64,000 nt of DNA from the NCBI GenBank assembly GCA_023151255.1, contig JAKLJG010000002.1, positions 68,574 through 132,573 of the forward strand, written 5' to 3'. The stretch comes from Cyclobacteriaceae bacterium. GTDB taxonomy: Bacteria > Bacteroidota > Bacteroidia > Cytophagales > Cyclobacteriaceae. Shown here piece after piece: positions 55,401-64,000 of this stretch; the first letter of the stretch is position 1, and every line of letters begins with the position of its first letter. The position numbers were made by a program, and so were the translations under genes. The notes below the pieces were generated by a model. The model was not told the DNA's origin. It saw nothing but the letters and a program-made list of their open reading frames with translations, and ran no database searches.

Positions 55401-55423
55401 ATACATTACTCTTTCTACCTTTG
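55393..55423 (+). promoter_or_regulatory. Promoter of the tRNA-Trp-secE-nusG-rpl-rpo unit
   Basis: TTTG at 55393-55396 and TACCTTTG at 55416-55423, 19 nt apart, match the Bacteroidota consensus fully. The following leader to 55518 has no gene. Confidence 0.75.
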
Positions 55424-55518
55424 CAGTCCTTTTGGGTTTCGCGAGGTTTGATGGTGTAATCTGGTGTTTCTCAAGAGGTTGTGAGTCTGCAAGCTCTGGG
55501 GTTAAGACCGGTTTTTTT

Positions 55519-55591
<73 letters not shown>

Positions 55592-55658
55592 CGAATAAAG
55601 TTTTAAAATAATCCGGGGTTGGGCCCCGGCCAGCTATAAACCGCGAATGGCCTGAATC

Positions 55659-55850
55659 ATGCAAAAACTTACCACCTATATCGCAGAATCCTGGGATGAA
55701 GTCAAAAATAAGGTTTCATGGTCCAGTTTTAAGGAATTGCAGGGTAGTGCCATTCTGGTGTTGGTTGCTTCAACCATTTTTGCACTGGTGATCGGTGGTA
55801 TTGACTGGGTTTTTAAAACAGGATTGGAGTGGTTTTACCGTGAATTTTAA
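55659..55850 (+). CDS. secE: Preprotein translocase subunit SecE
   Basis: 63 residues with one membrane segment (about 32-54), preceded by an amphipathic helix with EVKNKVSWSSFKEL, the conserved SecE motif. Short single-helix SecE is normal outside Gammaproteobacteria. Clamps SecY in the translocon. Confidence 0.94.
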   Translation: MQKLTTYIAESWDEVKNKVSWSSFKELQGSAILVLVASTIFALVIGGIDWVFKTGLEWFYREF

Positions 55851-55862
55851 ATGGGTGCGGTA

Positions 55863-56420
55863 ATGGGAGAATTAAAGTGGTACGTGCTTCGCGTCATCAG
55901 CGGCCAGGAAAAGAAGGTTAAAACCTACCTGGAAAATGAAATTGAGCGGGAAAAACTCCGGGAGTATATCCCGCAGGTGTTAATCCCTTCGGAAAAGGTG
56001 TACGAAATGCGTGGAGGAAAGAAGCGCGTAAGGGAACGAAACTTCTTTCCGGGTTATGTGTTGATTTCGGCCGACTTGTCGCACGGAGAGGCATTTCACT
56101 CGGTAAATAATATCCCGGGTGTTATTGGTTTTCTGGGAAGCAATGGCACAGGTTCTTCAAAAGATCCGGTTCCGCTCCGGCAATCCGAAGTGAACCGCAT
56201 TTTAGGAAAGGTAGATGAGATAGATACTTTCGATGAGAAACTGGAGACTCCGTTTATTAAAGGCGAGTCCGTTAAAGTAATGGACGGTCCTTTCAGCGGC
56301 TTTACCGGAACGGTTGAAGAAATATTTGAAGAAAAGAAGAAACTGAATGTAATGGTAAAAATATTCGGCCGCAATACACCGGTTGAATTGAATTACATGC
56401 AGGTTGAGAAATTAGATTAA
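55863..56420 (+). CDS. nusG: Transcription termination/antitermination protein NusG
   Basis: 185 residues from the ATG at 55863 ([19 protein letters not shown]), the usual family start; an ATG at 55851 immediately after the secE stop would add four residues. The NGN domain is followed by a KOW domain (about 130-185: [21 protein letters not shown]). Binds RNA polymerase and couples it to the ribosome or Rho. Confidence 0.95.
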   Translation: MGELKWYVLRVISGQEKKVKTYLENEIEREKLREYIPQVLIPSEKVYEMRGGKKRVRERNFFPGYVLISADLSHGEAFHSVNNIPGVIGFLGSNGTGSSKDPVPLRQSEVNRILGKVDEIDTFDEKLETPFIKGESVKVMDGPFSGFTGTVEEIFEEKKKLNVMVKIFGRNTPVELNYMQVEKLD

Positions 56421-56430
56421 GTTCACAGAT

Positions 56431-56874
56431 ATGGCAAAGGAAGTAACAGGGTATTTGAAATTGCAGGTAAAAGGAGGTGCGGCTAATCCGTCACCGCCAA
56501 TTGGTCCGGCTTTGGGTAGCAAGGGTCTGAACATTATGGACTTTTGCAAGCAGTTTAATGCGCGTACTCAGGATAAACCCGGGCAGTTGTTGCCGGTGTT
56601 GATTACCATCTACAATGACAAGTCGTTTGACTTTGTCATCAAAACACCTCCGGCTGCTAACCTCATTCTGGAGGCTATGAAAAAACAGAAAGGTTCTGCT
56701 GAGCCCAACCGGAATAAAATCGGCTCCATTACCTGGGATCAGGTAAAGAAAATAGCCGAAACAAAAATGCCCGATCTGAATGCCTTTAAAATTGAGTCGG
56801 CAATGAAAATGATTGCCGGTACGGCCCGCAGCATGGGTGTTACCGTATCAGGAACACCTCCGTGGAAAAACTAA
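56431..56874 (+). CDS. rplK: Ribosomal protein L11
   Basis: 147 residues. [28 protein letters not shown] is the L11 N-terminal signature. Binds the GTPase-associated region of 23S rRNA. Ten bp after nusG. Confidence 0.98.
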   Translation: MAKEVTGYLKLQVKGGAANPSPPIGPALGSKGLNIMDFCKQFNARTQDKPGQLLPVLITIYNDKSFDFVIKTPPAANLILEAMKKQKGSAEPNRNKIGSITWDQVKKIAETKMPDLNAFKIESAMKMIAGTARSMGVTVSGTPPWKN

Positions 56875-56902
56875 AACTTGGTTGACGGTTACTTAAAAAA
56901 TC

Positions 56903-57601
56903 ATGGCACGCATATCAAAAAACAGAAAAGCCGTAATCGGCAAGTATAACCTCGAAAAGGAATATTCGCTGGAGGATGCTTCAAAAATGCTGAAGGAGAT
57001 TACCTTCACCAAGTTTGATGCCTCCGTTGATCTGGACGTTCGCCTGGGTGTGGATCCGAAAAAATCCGACCAGATGGTTCGCGGAGTAGTGTCGCTGCCG
57101 CATGGCATCGGCAAGACCGTCCGCGTACTGGTACTTTGCACGCCTGACAAGGTGCAGGAAGCAAAAGATGCCGGGGCTGACCATGTTGGCTTGGATGACT
57201 ACATCCAGAAAATTGAAGGCGGCTGGACGGATATTGATGTGATCATTTGTACCCCAACCGTTATGGCCAAGGTAGGTAAACTTGGCAAGGTGTTAGGCCC
57301 CCGCGGCTTAATGCCCAACCCCAAATCAGGAACTGTTACGCTCGAAGTCGGTAAAGCGGTGAAAGAAGTAAAAGCCGGTAAAATCGATTTCAAAATAGAT
57401 AAGGCTGGAATCATCCATGTCAGCATCGGGAAAGCTTCCTTCCCGGCTGAAAAAATCAGGGATAATGCCCTGGAGATGATCCAGACGATTGCCAAACTGA
57501 AACCCGCATCAGCGAAGGGTGCTTACTTTAAAAGTATCAGCATCTCCTCAACGATGAGCCCGGGTATTCGGATTGACACAAGTTCAATAGCTGGTATTTA
57601 A
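56903..57601 (+). CDS. rplA: Ribosomal protein L1
   Basis: 232 residues. [20 protein letters not shown] is the L1 signature. Forms the L1 stalk; in many bacteria L1 also represses its own operon by binding the rplK leader, which could apply here. 28 bp after rplK. Confidence 0.98.
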   Translation: MARISKNRKAVIGKYNLEKEYSLEDASKMLKEITFTKFDASVDLDVRLGVDPKKSDQMVRGVVSLPHGIGKTVRVLVLCTPDKVQEAKDAGADHVGLDDYIQKIEGGWTDIDVIICTPTVMAKVGKLGKVLGPRGLMPNPKSGTVTLEVGKAVKEVKAGKIDFKIDKAGIIHVSIGKASFPAEKIRDNALEMIQTIAKLKPASAKGAYFKSISISSTMSPGIRIDTSSIAGI

Positions 57602-57612
57602 GAAACAGAAAC

Positions 57613-58143
57613 ATGACCAGAGAAGAAAAAGCACAGATTATTGAGGAGCTTGAAAAGAAGTTTGCGGCCCACTCACACTTTTACCTTACCGATGCAGGCG
57701 GGTTAACCGTTGAGCAGGTAAACTTATTCCGCAGAATGTGTTTCAAGAGCGGCATTGAATATGGGGTGTACAAAAACACGCTTATTCGCAAGGCCCTTGA
57801 GAGACGCGCAGGAGTGGATTATTCTCCGCTTTTTAAAGTGCTCCATGGTTTTTCCGGAGTCATCTTCTCCAAAGAAGCTGGCAACGTTCCGGCAAAAGTC
57901 ATTAAGGAGTTTAGAAAAAAGCTGGAAGGCAAACCGGTTTTAAAGGCTGCCTCCATTGACTCCGATTTTTTTATCGGGGACGAAAACCTGAATACGCTGG
58001 CTGAGCTCAAGAGTAAAAATGAACTCATTGGCGAAATCATTTCATTGCTGCAATCTCCGGCTAAGAACGTTATCTCGGCCCTGTTAAGTGGCGAGCATAA
58101 GGTAGCCGGCCTGGTAAAAGCATTGGAAACACGTGGTAAATAA
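57613..58143 (+). CDS. rplJ: Ribosomal protein L10
   Basis: 176 residues. Base of the L7/L12 stalk. The N-terminus (MTREEKAQIIEELEKKF) and KNTLIRKAL are typical. Only 11 bp follow rplA, so no long L10 leader is present. Confidence 0.97.
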   Translation: MTREEKAQIIEELEKKFAAHSHFYLTDAGGLTVEQVNLFRRMCFKSGIEYGVYKNTLIRKALERRAGVDYSPLFKVLHGFSGVIFSKEAGNVPAKVIKEFRKKLEGKPVLKAASIDSDFFIGDENLNTLAELKSKNELIGEIISLLQSPAKNVISALLSGEHKVAGLVKALETRGK

Positions 58144-58177
58144 TTGTTGAATCAAAAATTTTAAATCTAAAGTTAAC

Positions 58178-58558
58178 ATGGCGGACATTAAATCACTTGG
58201 AGATCAACTTGTTGAACTCACCGTAAAAGAAGTAAACGAACTGGCATCCTACCTGAAAGAAACCTACGGCATCGAACCGGCTGCTGCAGCCGTTGCGGTT
58301 GCAGGCCCTGCTGCCGGTGGTGGCGCTGGCGCTCCTGCTGCTGAAAAGACCAACTTCGATGTTGTGTTAAAAGCACCCGGTGCCAACAAGCTTCAAATCG
58401 TTAAGCTGGTGAAAGAACTTACCGGTCTTGGCTTGAAGGAAGCCAAAGACGTGGTAGATGGTGCACCGAAAACCATTAAAGAAGGATTACCGAAAGACGA
58501 AGCCGAAAACCTGAAGAAACAACTCGTTGAGGCTGGTGCCGAAGTTGAGTTGAAGTAA
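58178..58558 (+). CDS. rplL: Ribosomal protein L7/L12
   Basis: 126 residues: N-terminal dimerisation helices, an Ala/Gly hinge (about 36-52), and the C-terminal domain with [21 protein letters not shown] that binds translation factors. Confidence 0.98.
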   Translation: MADIKSLGDQLVELTVKEVNELASYLKETYGIEPAAAAVAVAGPAAGGGAGAPAAEKTNFDVVLKAPGANKLQIVKLVKELTGLGLKEAKDVVDGAPKTIKEGLPKDEAENLKKQLVEAGAEVELK

Positions 58559-58598
58559 CTTCTTGAAGACGCTGGGTACCGTCTGAAAAGTAAGGTTC

Positions 58599-58633
58599 AG
58601 ACCTCGCCCCGGTTACAAGCCGGAGTGAGGTCT
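58599..58633 (+). promoter_or_regulatory. Hairpin between rplL and rpoB
   Basis: AGACCTC (58599-58605) pairs with GAGGTCT (58627-58633) and CCGG (58609-58612) with CCGG (58620-58623). No T-run follows. In E. coli this gap holds an attenuator and an RNase III site that set the rpl/rpo ratio; a similar role is inferred. Confidence 0.6.
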
Positions 58634-58704
58634 ATTCCTGTTTATACCGTGGCCTGTTACCCACCACAAAACCGTCCGGGACTTGAACATTAAACGTTAA
58701 CACC

Positions 58705-61700
58705 TTGGCAAAGAAAAATAGTAATGGTAGAATCGATTTCTCGAAGATTGAAAAAGTAATCGACTACCCTGATTTTCTGGATGTACAACTCCAGTCGTTT
58801 AAAGATTTTTTACAGATCGACACCCCTGCCGAAAAGCGGCAGAATGAGGGCTTGTATAAGGTTTTTGCCGAAAACTTTCCCATCTCCGATTCACGCGAAA
58901 ACTTTGTGCTCGAATTTGTTGACTACACCATCGATCCGCCAAAATACAATGTCGATGAATGCATCGATCGGGGTTTAACATTTTCTGTGCCGCTTAAGGC
59001 AAAACTCCGGCTCACCTGTAACGATGAGGACAACGAAGATTTCGAAACCATCGAACAGGAAGTGTTCCTCGGCAACATCCCCTACATGACGGAAAAGGGG
59101 TCGTTTGTTATTAATGGAGCAGAACGCGTTATCGTTTCGCAGTTGCACCGTTCCCCGGGTGTATTTTTTGCCATGAGCAAACACACGAATGGTACTAAAC
59201 TGTACTCTGCACGCATTATCCCATTCAAGGGGTCATGGATAGAGTTTGCTACCGATGTTAACGCGGTGATGTACGCTTACATCGACCGAAAAAAGAAATT
59301 TCCCGTAACCACTCTGTTGCGCGCAATTGGTTATGGAACCGATAAGGATATTCTCGATTTGTTTGGCCTGTCCGAAGAAGTTGAAGCCAACAAGAACACC
59401 CTAAAGAAAGTAGCCGGCCGTAAACTGGCTGCCCGTGTGTTGCGCACCTGGACGGAAGACTTTGTGGATGAAGATACCGGTGAGGTGGTTTCTATTGACC
59501 GGAACGAAGTATTGCTTGAACGCGACCATGTGCTGACACCGGAGGACATTGAAACTATCCTTGAATCCGGTGTAAAGTCAATCATCCTGCACCGCGATGA
59601 TGTAAATGTGGCCGACTACACCATTATTTTCAACACGCTGGCTAAGGATAACTCGAACTCGGAGAAAGAAGCGGTTGAACAAATCTATCGCCAGCTCAGA
59701 AACACCGAGGCCCCTGATGAACAAACAGCCCGTGACATCATTAACAGTTTGTTCTTCAGCGAAAAGCGTTATGACCTTGGTGAAGTAGGTCGCTACCGAA
59801 TCAACAAAAAATTAGGTCTTGACCTGGGTTATGATCAGCGTGTACTCACCAAGGATGATATTATCCTGATAGTGAAATACCTGATCGGACTAATAAACTC
59901 AAAAGCTGTGGTTGACGATATTGACCACCTGAGTAACCGCAGGGTAAGAACAGTAGGCGAACAACTCTATTCACAGTTTGGGGTCGGCCTTGCCCGTATG
60001 GCCCGAACCATTAAAGAACGCATGAACGTGCGTGATAATGAAGACTTCAAGCCGGTTGACCTGATCAACGCGCGCACGCTGTCGTCTGTTATCAATTCGT
60101 TCTTCGGAACGAACCAGCTTTCGCAATTCATGGATCAGACCAACCCGCTGGCTGAGATTACACACAAGCGCAGGATGTCGGCACTGGGCCCGGGCGGTCT
60201 CTCGCGCGAACGTGCCGGCTTTGAAGTGCGTGACGTTCATTATACGCACTACGGACGACTGTGTACTATCGAAACTCCGGAAGGCCCGAACATCGGTCTT
60301 ATCTCATCGCTTTGTGTTCATGCCAAAGTGAACAAAATGGGCTTTATTGAAACCCCATACCGGAAAGTTGAAAACGGCAAGGTAAAAACAAAAGATCTTG
60401 TGTTTTTAACAGCCGAAGAAGAAGACACCCATAACATCGCCCAAGCCAATGCGAAGTTGAAACCGAATGGCGAGTTTGTAGACGAAAAGGTAAAGGCCCG
60501 CTTTGAAGGCGATTTCCCGGTGGTAGAGCCGAAGGAGGTGAAGTTTATGGATATCGCCCCGAACCAGATTGTGTCTGTGGCGGCTTCCATGATCCCGTTC
60601 TTGGAACACGATGATGCCAACCGTGCACTGATGGGCTCGAACATGCAACGCCAGGCGGTTCCGCTTGTACGACCTGAAACGCCCATTGTGGGTACAGGCC
60701 TGGAAGGCCGCATTGCCTTGGATTCGCGTGCATTAATCACAGCCGAAGGTGACGGTGTTGTTGAGTTTGTCGATGCCCGTAAGATTGTTATCCGCTACGA
60801 CCTCACGGAAGAACAACGCCTCGTTAACTTCGATACCGAAGTCAAAACCTATAACCTGGTAAAATTCCGCAGAACCAATCAGGATACCTGCATTAACCAT
60901 ACCCCGCTTGTGAAGAAAGGCGAACGGGTTACGAAAGGCCAGCCGCTGGTTGAAGGTTATGCTACCAGTGCCGGTGAACTTGCGCTTGGCAGAAACCTGC
61001 TGGTGGCCTACATGCCATGGCAAGGTTACAACTTCGAAGACGCTATCGTTATATCTGAAAAAGTGGTGCGCGATGACATCTACACCTCCATTCATATAGA
61101 AGAATTTGAACTGGAGGTTCGCGACACCAAGCGTGGTGAAGAAGAGCTTACTTCTGAAATTCCGAATGTAAGCGAAGAAGCTGTTAAGCACCTCGATGAA
61201 AACGGTATCATTCGGGTTGGAGCAGAAGTAAAAGAGGGTGACATTCTCATCGGAAAGATTACACCGAAAGGTGAAACTGATCCTACACCCGAAGAAAAAC
61301 TGCTGCGCGCCATATTTGGCGACAAGGCAGGCGATGTGAAAGACGCATCGCTCAAAGCACCACCATCGCTGAAGGGCGTAGTTATTGACACCAAATTATT
61401 CTCGCGCCCCAAGCGAGACAAGGATGTTCGAAATAAATCAAAGAAAGAGCTGGATGCCCTGAAAACAAGGTATAGCAAACAGCTATCGGATTTGCGTGCT
61501 GAAGTTATTAAGAAACTGACTACCTTGTTAAGTGGCAAAACCAGCAACGGGGTGCGTCATAAATTTGGCGATGAGTTGATTTCAAAAGGCGTAAAATTCA
61601 CCGCCAAGGTAATCGAGAGCAACCTCTTCCCCGATAAGAATATTTATCGCGATGAAAGCAATTACGCAGTTCCGGAAGAAGTTAACCTGATTAGTGATGT

Positions 61701-62574
61701 GTCGCTCGACAACTGGACCAATGATGACTACACCAATGAATTGGTGGCCCAACTGGTTAAAAACTACCTGGTTAAACGAAACACGTTTGCCGGTGAGTTT
61801 AAGCGCGAGCGCTTTACCCTTGAAGTAGGCGATGAATTGCCTACCGGCATCGTTCAGCTTGCAAAAGTTTACGTTGCCAAAAAACGCAAACTTAAAGTAG
61901 GCGATAAAATGGCCGGTCGTCACGGTAATAAGGGTGTGGTAGCAAAAATTGTTCGCGAAGAAGATATGCCGTTTTTGGAAGACGGAACACCGGTTGATAT
62001 TTGTCTGAATCCGCTGGGTGTGCCTTCACGGATGAACCTCGGACAACTTTACGAAGCTGTGCTGGGATGGGCCGGTCTTAAATTAGGCCGGAAATATGCT
62101 ACCCCGATTTTCGATGGTGCAACACTTGAAGAAGTGCAGCATGAACTGAAGGAAGCAGGGTTGCCCGAATTTGGCAGAACCTACCTGTACGATGGATTAA
62201 CCGGAGATAAGTTCGATCAGCCTGTTACCGTTGGTGTGGCTTATATGCTTAAGCTAGGCCACCTGGTTGATGACAAGATGCACGCACGTTCCATCGGACC
62301 ATATTCGCTCATTACTCAGCAGCCACTGGGTGGTAAAGCACAGTTTGGTGGTCAGCGCTTTGGCGAAATGGAGGTGTGGGCTATTGAAGCATTTGGTGCT
62401 TCACACATCCTGCAGGAAATACTCACCATCAAATCGGATGACGTGGTAGGTCGTGCCAAGGCGTATGAATCGATAGTGAAAGGGGAGCCGATGCGCAAGC
62501 CGAACATACCCGAGTCGTTTAACGTACTCGTACATGAATTGCGCGGGTTGGCATTGGAAATCACGATGGATTAA
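58705..62574 (+). CDS. rpoB: RNA polymerase beta subunit
   Basis: 1289 residues from a TTG start ([24 protein letters not shown]), which fits the Bacteroidota consensus. The rifampicin region [24 protein letters not shown] has the normal sensitive residues, and [12 protein letters not shown] and [18 protein letters not shown] are the conserved C-terminal motifs. Shares a unit with rpoC. Confidence 0.98.
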   Translation: MAKKNSNGRIDFSKIEKVIDYPDFLDVQLQSFKDFLQIDTPAEKRQNEGLYKVFAENFPISDSRENFVLEFVDYTIDPPKYNVDECIDRGLTFSVPLKAKLRLTCNDEDNEDFETIEQEVFLGNIPYMTEKGSFVINGAERVIVSQLHRSPGVFFAMSKHTNGTKLYSARIIPFKGSWIEFATDVNAVMYAYIDRKKKFPVTTLLRAIGYGTDKDILDLFGLSEEVEANKNTLKKVAGRKLAARVLRTWTEDFVDEDTGEVVSIDRNEVLLERDHVLTPEDIETILESGVKSIILHRDDVNVADYTIIFNTLAKDNSNSEKEAVEQIYRQLRNTEAPDEQTARDIINSLFFSEKRYDLGEVGRYRINKKLGLDLGYDQRVLTKDDIILIVKYLIGLINSKAVVDDIDHLSNRRVRTVGEQLYSQFGVGLARMARTIKERMNVRDNEDFKPVDLINARTLSSVINSFFGTNQLSQFMDQTNPLAEITHKRRMSALGPGGLSRERAGFEVRDVHYTHYGRLCTIETPEGPNIGLISSLCVHAKVNKMGFIETPYRKVENGKVKTKDLVFLTAEEEDTHNIAQANAKLKPNGEFVDEKVKARFEGDFPVVEPKEVKFMDIAPNQIVSVAASMIPFLEHDDANRALMGSNMQRQAVPLVRPETPIVGTGLEGRIALDSRALITAEGDGVVEFVDARKIVIRYDLTEEQRLVNFDTEVKTYNLVKFRRTNQDTCINHTPLVKKGERVTKGQPLVEGYATSAGELALGRNLLVAYMPWQGYNFEDAIVISEKVVRDDIYTSIHIEEFELEVRDTKRGEEELTSEIPNVSEEAVKHLDENGIIRVGAEVKEGDILIGKITPKGETDPTPEEKLLRAIFGDKAGDVKDASLKAPPSLKGVVIDTKLFSRPKRDKDVRNKSKKELDALKTRYSKQLSDLRAEVIKKLTTLLSGKTSNGVRHKFGDELISKGVKFTAKVIESNLFPDKNIYRDESNYAVPEEVNLISDVSLDNWTNDDYTNELVAQLVKNYLVKRNTFAGEFKRERFTLEVGDELPTGIVQLAKVYVAKKRKLKVGDKMAGRHGNKGVVAKIVREEDMPFLEDGTPVDICLNPLGVPSRMNLGQLYEAVLGWAGLKLGRKYATPIFDGATLEEVQHELKEAGLPEFGRTYLYDGLTGDKFDQPVTVGVAYMLKLGHLVDDKMHARSIGPYSLITQQPLGGKAQFGGQRFGEMEVWAIEAFGASHILQEILTIKSDDVVGRAKAYESIVKGEPMRKPNIPESFNVLVHELRGLALEITMD

Positions 62575-62616
62575 GAGCTGTTTTTAAAATGAATTTTAAC
62601 TGAAAACTATTCAAGC

Positions 62617-64000
62617 ATGTCTTTCAGAAAGAATAAAAAAATTAACAACGACTTCTCAAAGATCACCATCAGCCTGGCTTCTCCGGAATCGATTCTGGAA
62701 AGTTCGCATGGTGAAGTTACCCAGCCGGAAACCATTAACTACCGGACGTACAAACCTGAAATGGGGGGGTTGTTCTGCGAGCGGATTTTCGGCCCGGTAA
62801 AAGATTGGGAATGTCATTGCGGAAAATACAAACGCATCCGGTATAAAGGCATTATTTGCGATCGGTGCGGTGTTGAAGTTACCGAAAAGAAGGTGAGGCG
62901 CGAACGCATGGGCCACATTGAACTGGTGGTACCCGTAGCACACATCTGGTATTTCCGCTCTTTACCAAACAAAATTGGTTACCTGCTCGGCCTGGCCACC
63001 AAGAAGCTCGATCAGATTATTTACTACGAACGCTACGTGGTAATTCAGCCCGGTATTAAAGAAGAAGATGGCGTAAACAAAATGGATTTTCTCACCGAGG
63101 AAGAGTATTTGGATATTGTTGATAAACTTCCACGCGAAAACCAGTTGCAGGACGACAGCGATCCGAAGAAATTCATCGCAAAAATGGGTGCCGAAGCGTT
63201 GGAAATGCTGCTCTCCCGCCTCGATTTGGACACGCTCTCGTATGACCTCCGCCACCAGGCAGCCACCGATACTTCGCAACAACGCAAGGCTGAAGCATTG
63301 AAACGTCTTAAAGTAGTTGAAGCTTTCCGCGAAGCCAACACCCGTGTTGAAAACAAGCCTGAGTGGATGGTCATTAAAATGGTACCGGTCATTCCACCGG
63401 AACTTCGTCCGCTCGTACCGCTGGATGGCGGCCGCTTTGCCACCTCCGACCTGAACGATCTGTACAGGCGCGTAATCATCCGAAACAACCGCCTTAAGCG
63501 ATTGATCGACATCAAAGCCCCTGAAGTGATTCTGCGAAATGAAAAGCGGATGCTCCAGGAAGCCGTTGATTCCTTATTCGATAATTCACGCAAAGTAAAT
63601 GCGGTACGTTCCGATGGAAACCGCGCACTAAAGTCATTGAGCGATATGCTCAAAGGAAAGCAGGGCCGCTTCCGCCAAAACCTGCTTGGTAAGCGCGTGG
63701 ATTACTCCGGTCGTTCGGTTATTGTCGTGGGCCCGGAATTGAAACTTCATGAGTGCGGTTTGCCCAAGGATATGGCGGCTGAACTTTTCAAGCCGTTTAT
63801 TATCCGTAAGCTCATCGAAAGAGGAATCGTCAAAACCGTTAAATCGGCAAAGAAGATTGTTGATCGCAAAGATCCGGTGATCTGGGATATTCTCGAAAAC
63901 GTACTCAAAGGACATCCGGTTCTTCTAAACCGTGCCCCTACGTTGCACCGGTTGGGTATCCAGGCTTTCCAGCCCAAGCTAATCGAAGGCAAAGCAATTC
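62617..64000 (+). CDS. rpoC: RNA polymerase beta' subunit, N-terminal part (cut by window end)
   Basis: Starts at the ATG at 62617 ([10 protein letters not shown]), 42 bp after rpoB, and stays open to the window end: 461 codons, about a third of the protein. The N-terminal zinc site is [20 protein letters not shown] (about 67-86), and [20 protein letters not shown] and [16 protein letters not shown] follow. The catalytic NADFDGD motif lies just beyond the edge. Confidence 0.98.
   Translation, partial: MSFRKNKKINNDFSKITISLASPESILESSHGEVTQPETINYRTYKPEMGGLFCERIFGPVKDWECHCGKYKRIRYKGIICDRCGVEVTEKKVRRERMGHIELVVPVAHIWYFRSLPNKIGYLLGLATKKLDQIIYYERYVVIQPGIKEEDGVNKMDFLTEEEYLDIVDKLPRENQLQDDSDPKKFIAKMGAEALEMLLSRLDLDTLSYDLRHQAATDTSQQRKAEALKRLKVVEAFREANTRVENKPEWMVIKMVPVIPPELRPLVPLDGGRFATSDLNDLYRRVIIRNNRLKRLIDIKAPEVILRNEKRMLQEAVDSLFDNSRKVNAVRSDGNRALKSLSDMLKGKQGRFRQNLLGKRVDYSGRSVIVVGPELKLHECGLPKDMAAELFKPFIIRKLIERGIVKTVKSAKKIVDRKDPVIWDILENVLKGHPVLLNRAPTLHRLGIQAFQPKLIEGKAI

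Noticed and set aside
60081-60180. Rifampicin-resistance change in RpoB
   Set aside because: The cluster I region reads as the normal sensitive sequence with the key Ser, Gln, Asp and His residues.

Overview
The window is a chromosomal segment of a Bacteroidota bacterium, most likely of the order Cytophagales. The evidence is: promoters of the TTG-N19-TAnnTTTG type used by the Bacteroidota housekeeping sigma factor; almost no Shine-Dalgarno sequences; a fused SecDF; the gliding/T9SS lipoprotein GldH; a PKD-repeat protein with a type IX secretion C-terminal domain; a GWxTD protein; a DUF2723 membrane protein; and Bacteroidota-type RpoB/RpoC. No phage, insertion sequence or CRISPR array was seen.

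Layout. 0-7 kb: a PnuC-type vitamin transporter and a NadR-like nucleoside kinase, separated by a membrane-bound LytTR regulator, a small exported protein and a lipoprotein serine hydrolase; then a FucP-type sugar transporter divergent from a nucleotidyltransferase, and ndk. 7-14.5 kb: a tight operon (NrnA-type DHH phosphoesterase, two FKBP lipoproteins, ITPase, uridine kinase), then a small membrane protein and secDF with a strong terminator. 14.5-19.7 kb (minus): recQ, purD, ricT (PSP1) and gldH, the last two overlapping. 19.7-29.5 kb: sugar-phosphate genes (kdsD/kpsF type, manC), rlmB, a GWxTD protein, a methyltransferase, a 983-residue DUF2723 protein, and a divergent membrane/TPR pair only 22 bp apart.

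29.6-46 kb is a surface-polysaccharide locus: a polytopic membrane protein, a minus-strand glycosyltransferase plus sugar epimerase, then a translationally coupled plus-strand series (Wzx-like flippase, methyltransferase, glycosyltransferase, pyruvyltransferase-like protein, FkbM methyltransferase, asparagine-synthase-like amidotransferase, two GT4 glycosyltransferases). It is followed by a T9SS-exported PKD protein whose reading frame is broken inside a PKD domain. Its genes carry many T8-T9 tracts and look richer in A+T than their neighbours.

46-53 kb: housekeeping genes (Lrp regulator, phosphoribosyltransferase, CAP-domain protein, icd, small HTH protein, ribH, TPR protein, pdhA, recF, dciA). 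53.2-64 kb: tRNA-Tyr, tRNA-Gly, two tandem degenerate tRNA-Thr-like units, tRNA-Thr, tuf, tRNA-Trp, secE, nusG, rplK, rplA, rplJ, rplL, rpoB and rpoC (cut by the window end). This is the ancient tRNA-tuf-secE-nusG-rpl-rpo order also seen around E. coli tufB. The least expected items are the two 83-bp tRNA-like units, the hairpin-rich tuf leader, the tuf terminator that overlaps the next promoter, and the split PKD gene. I found no clearly new multi-gene system.
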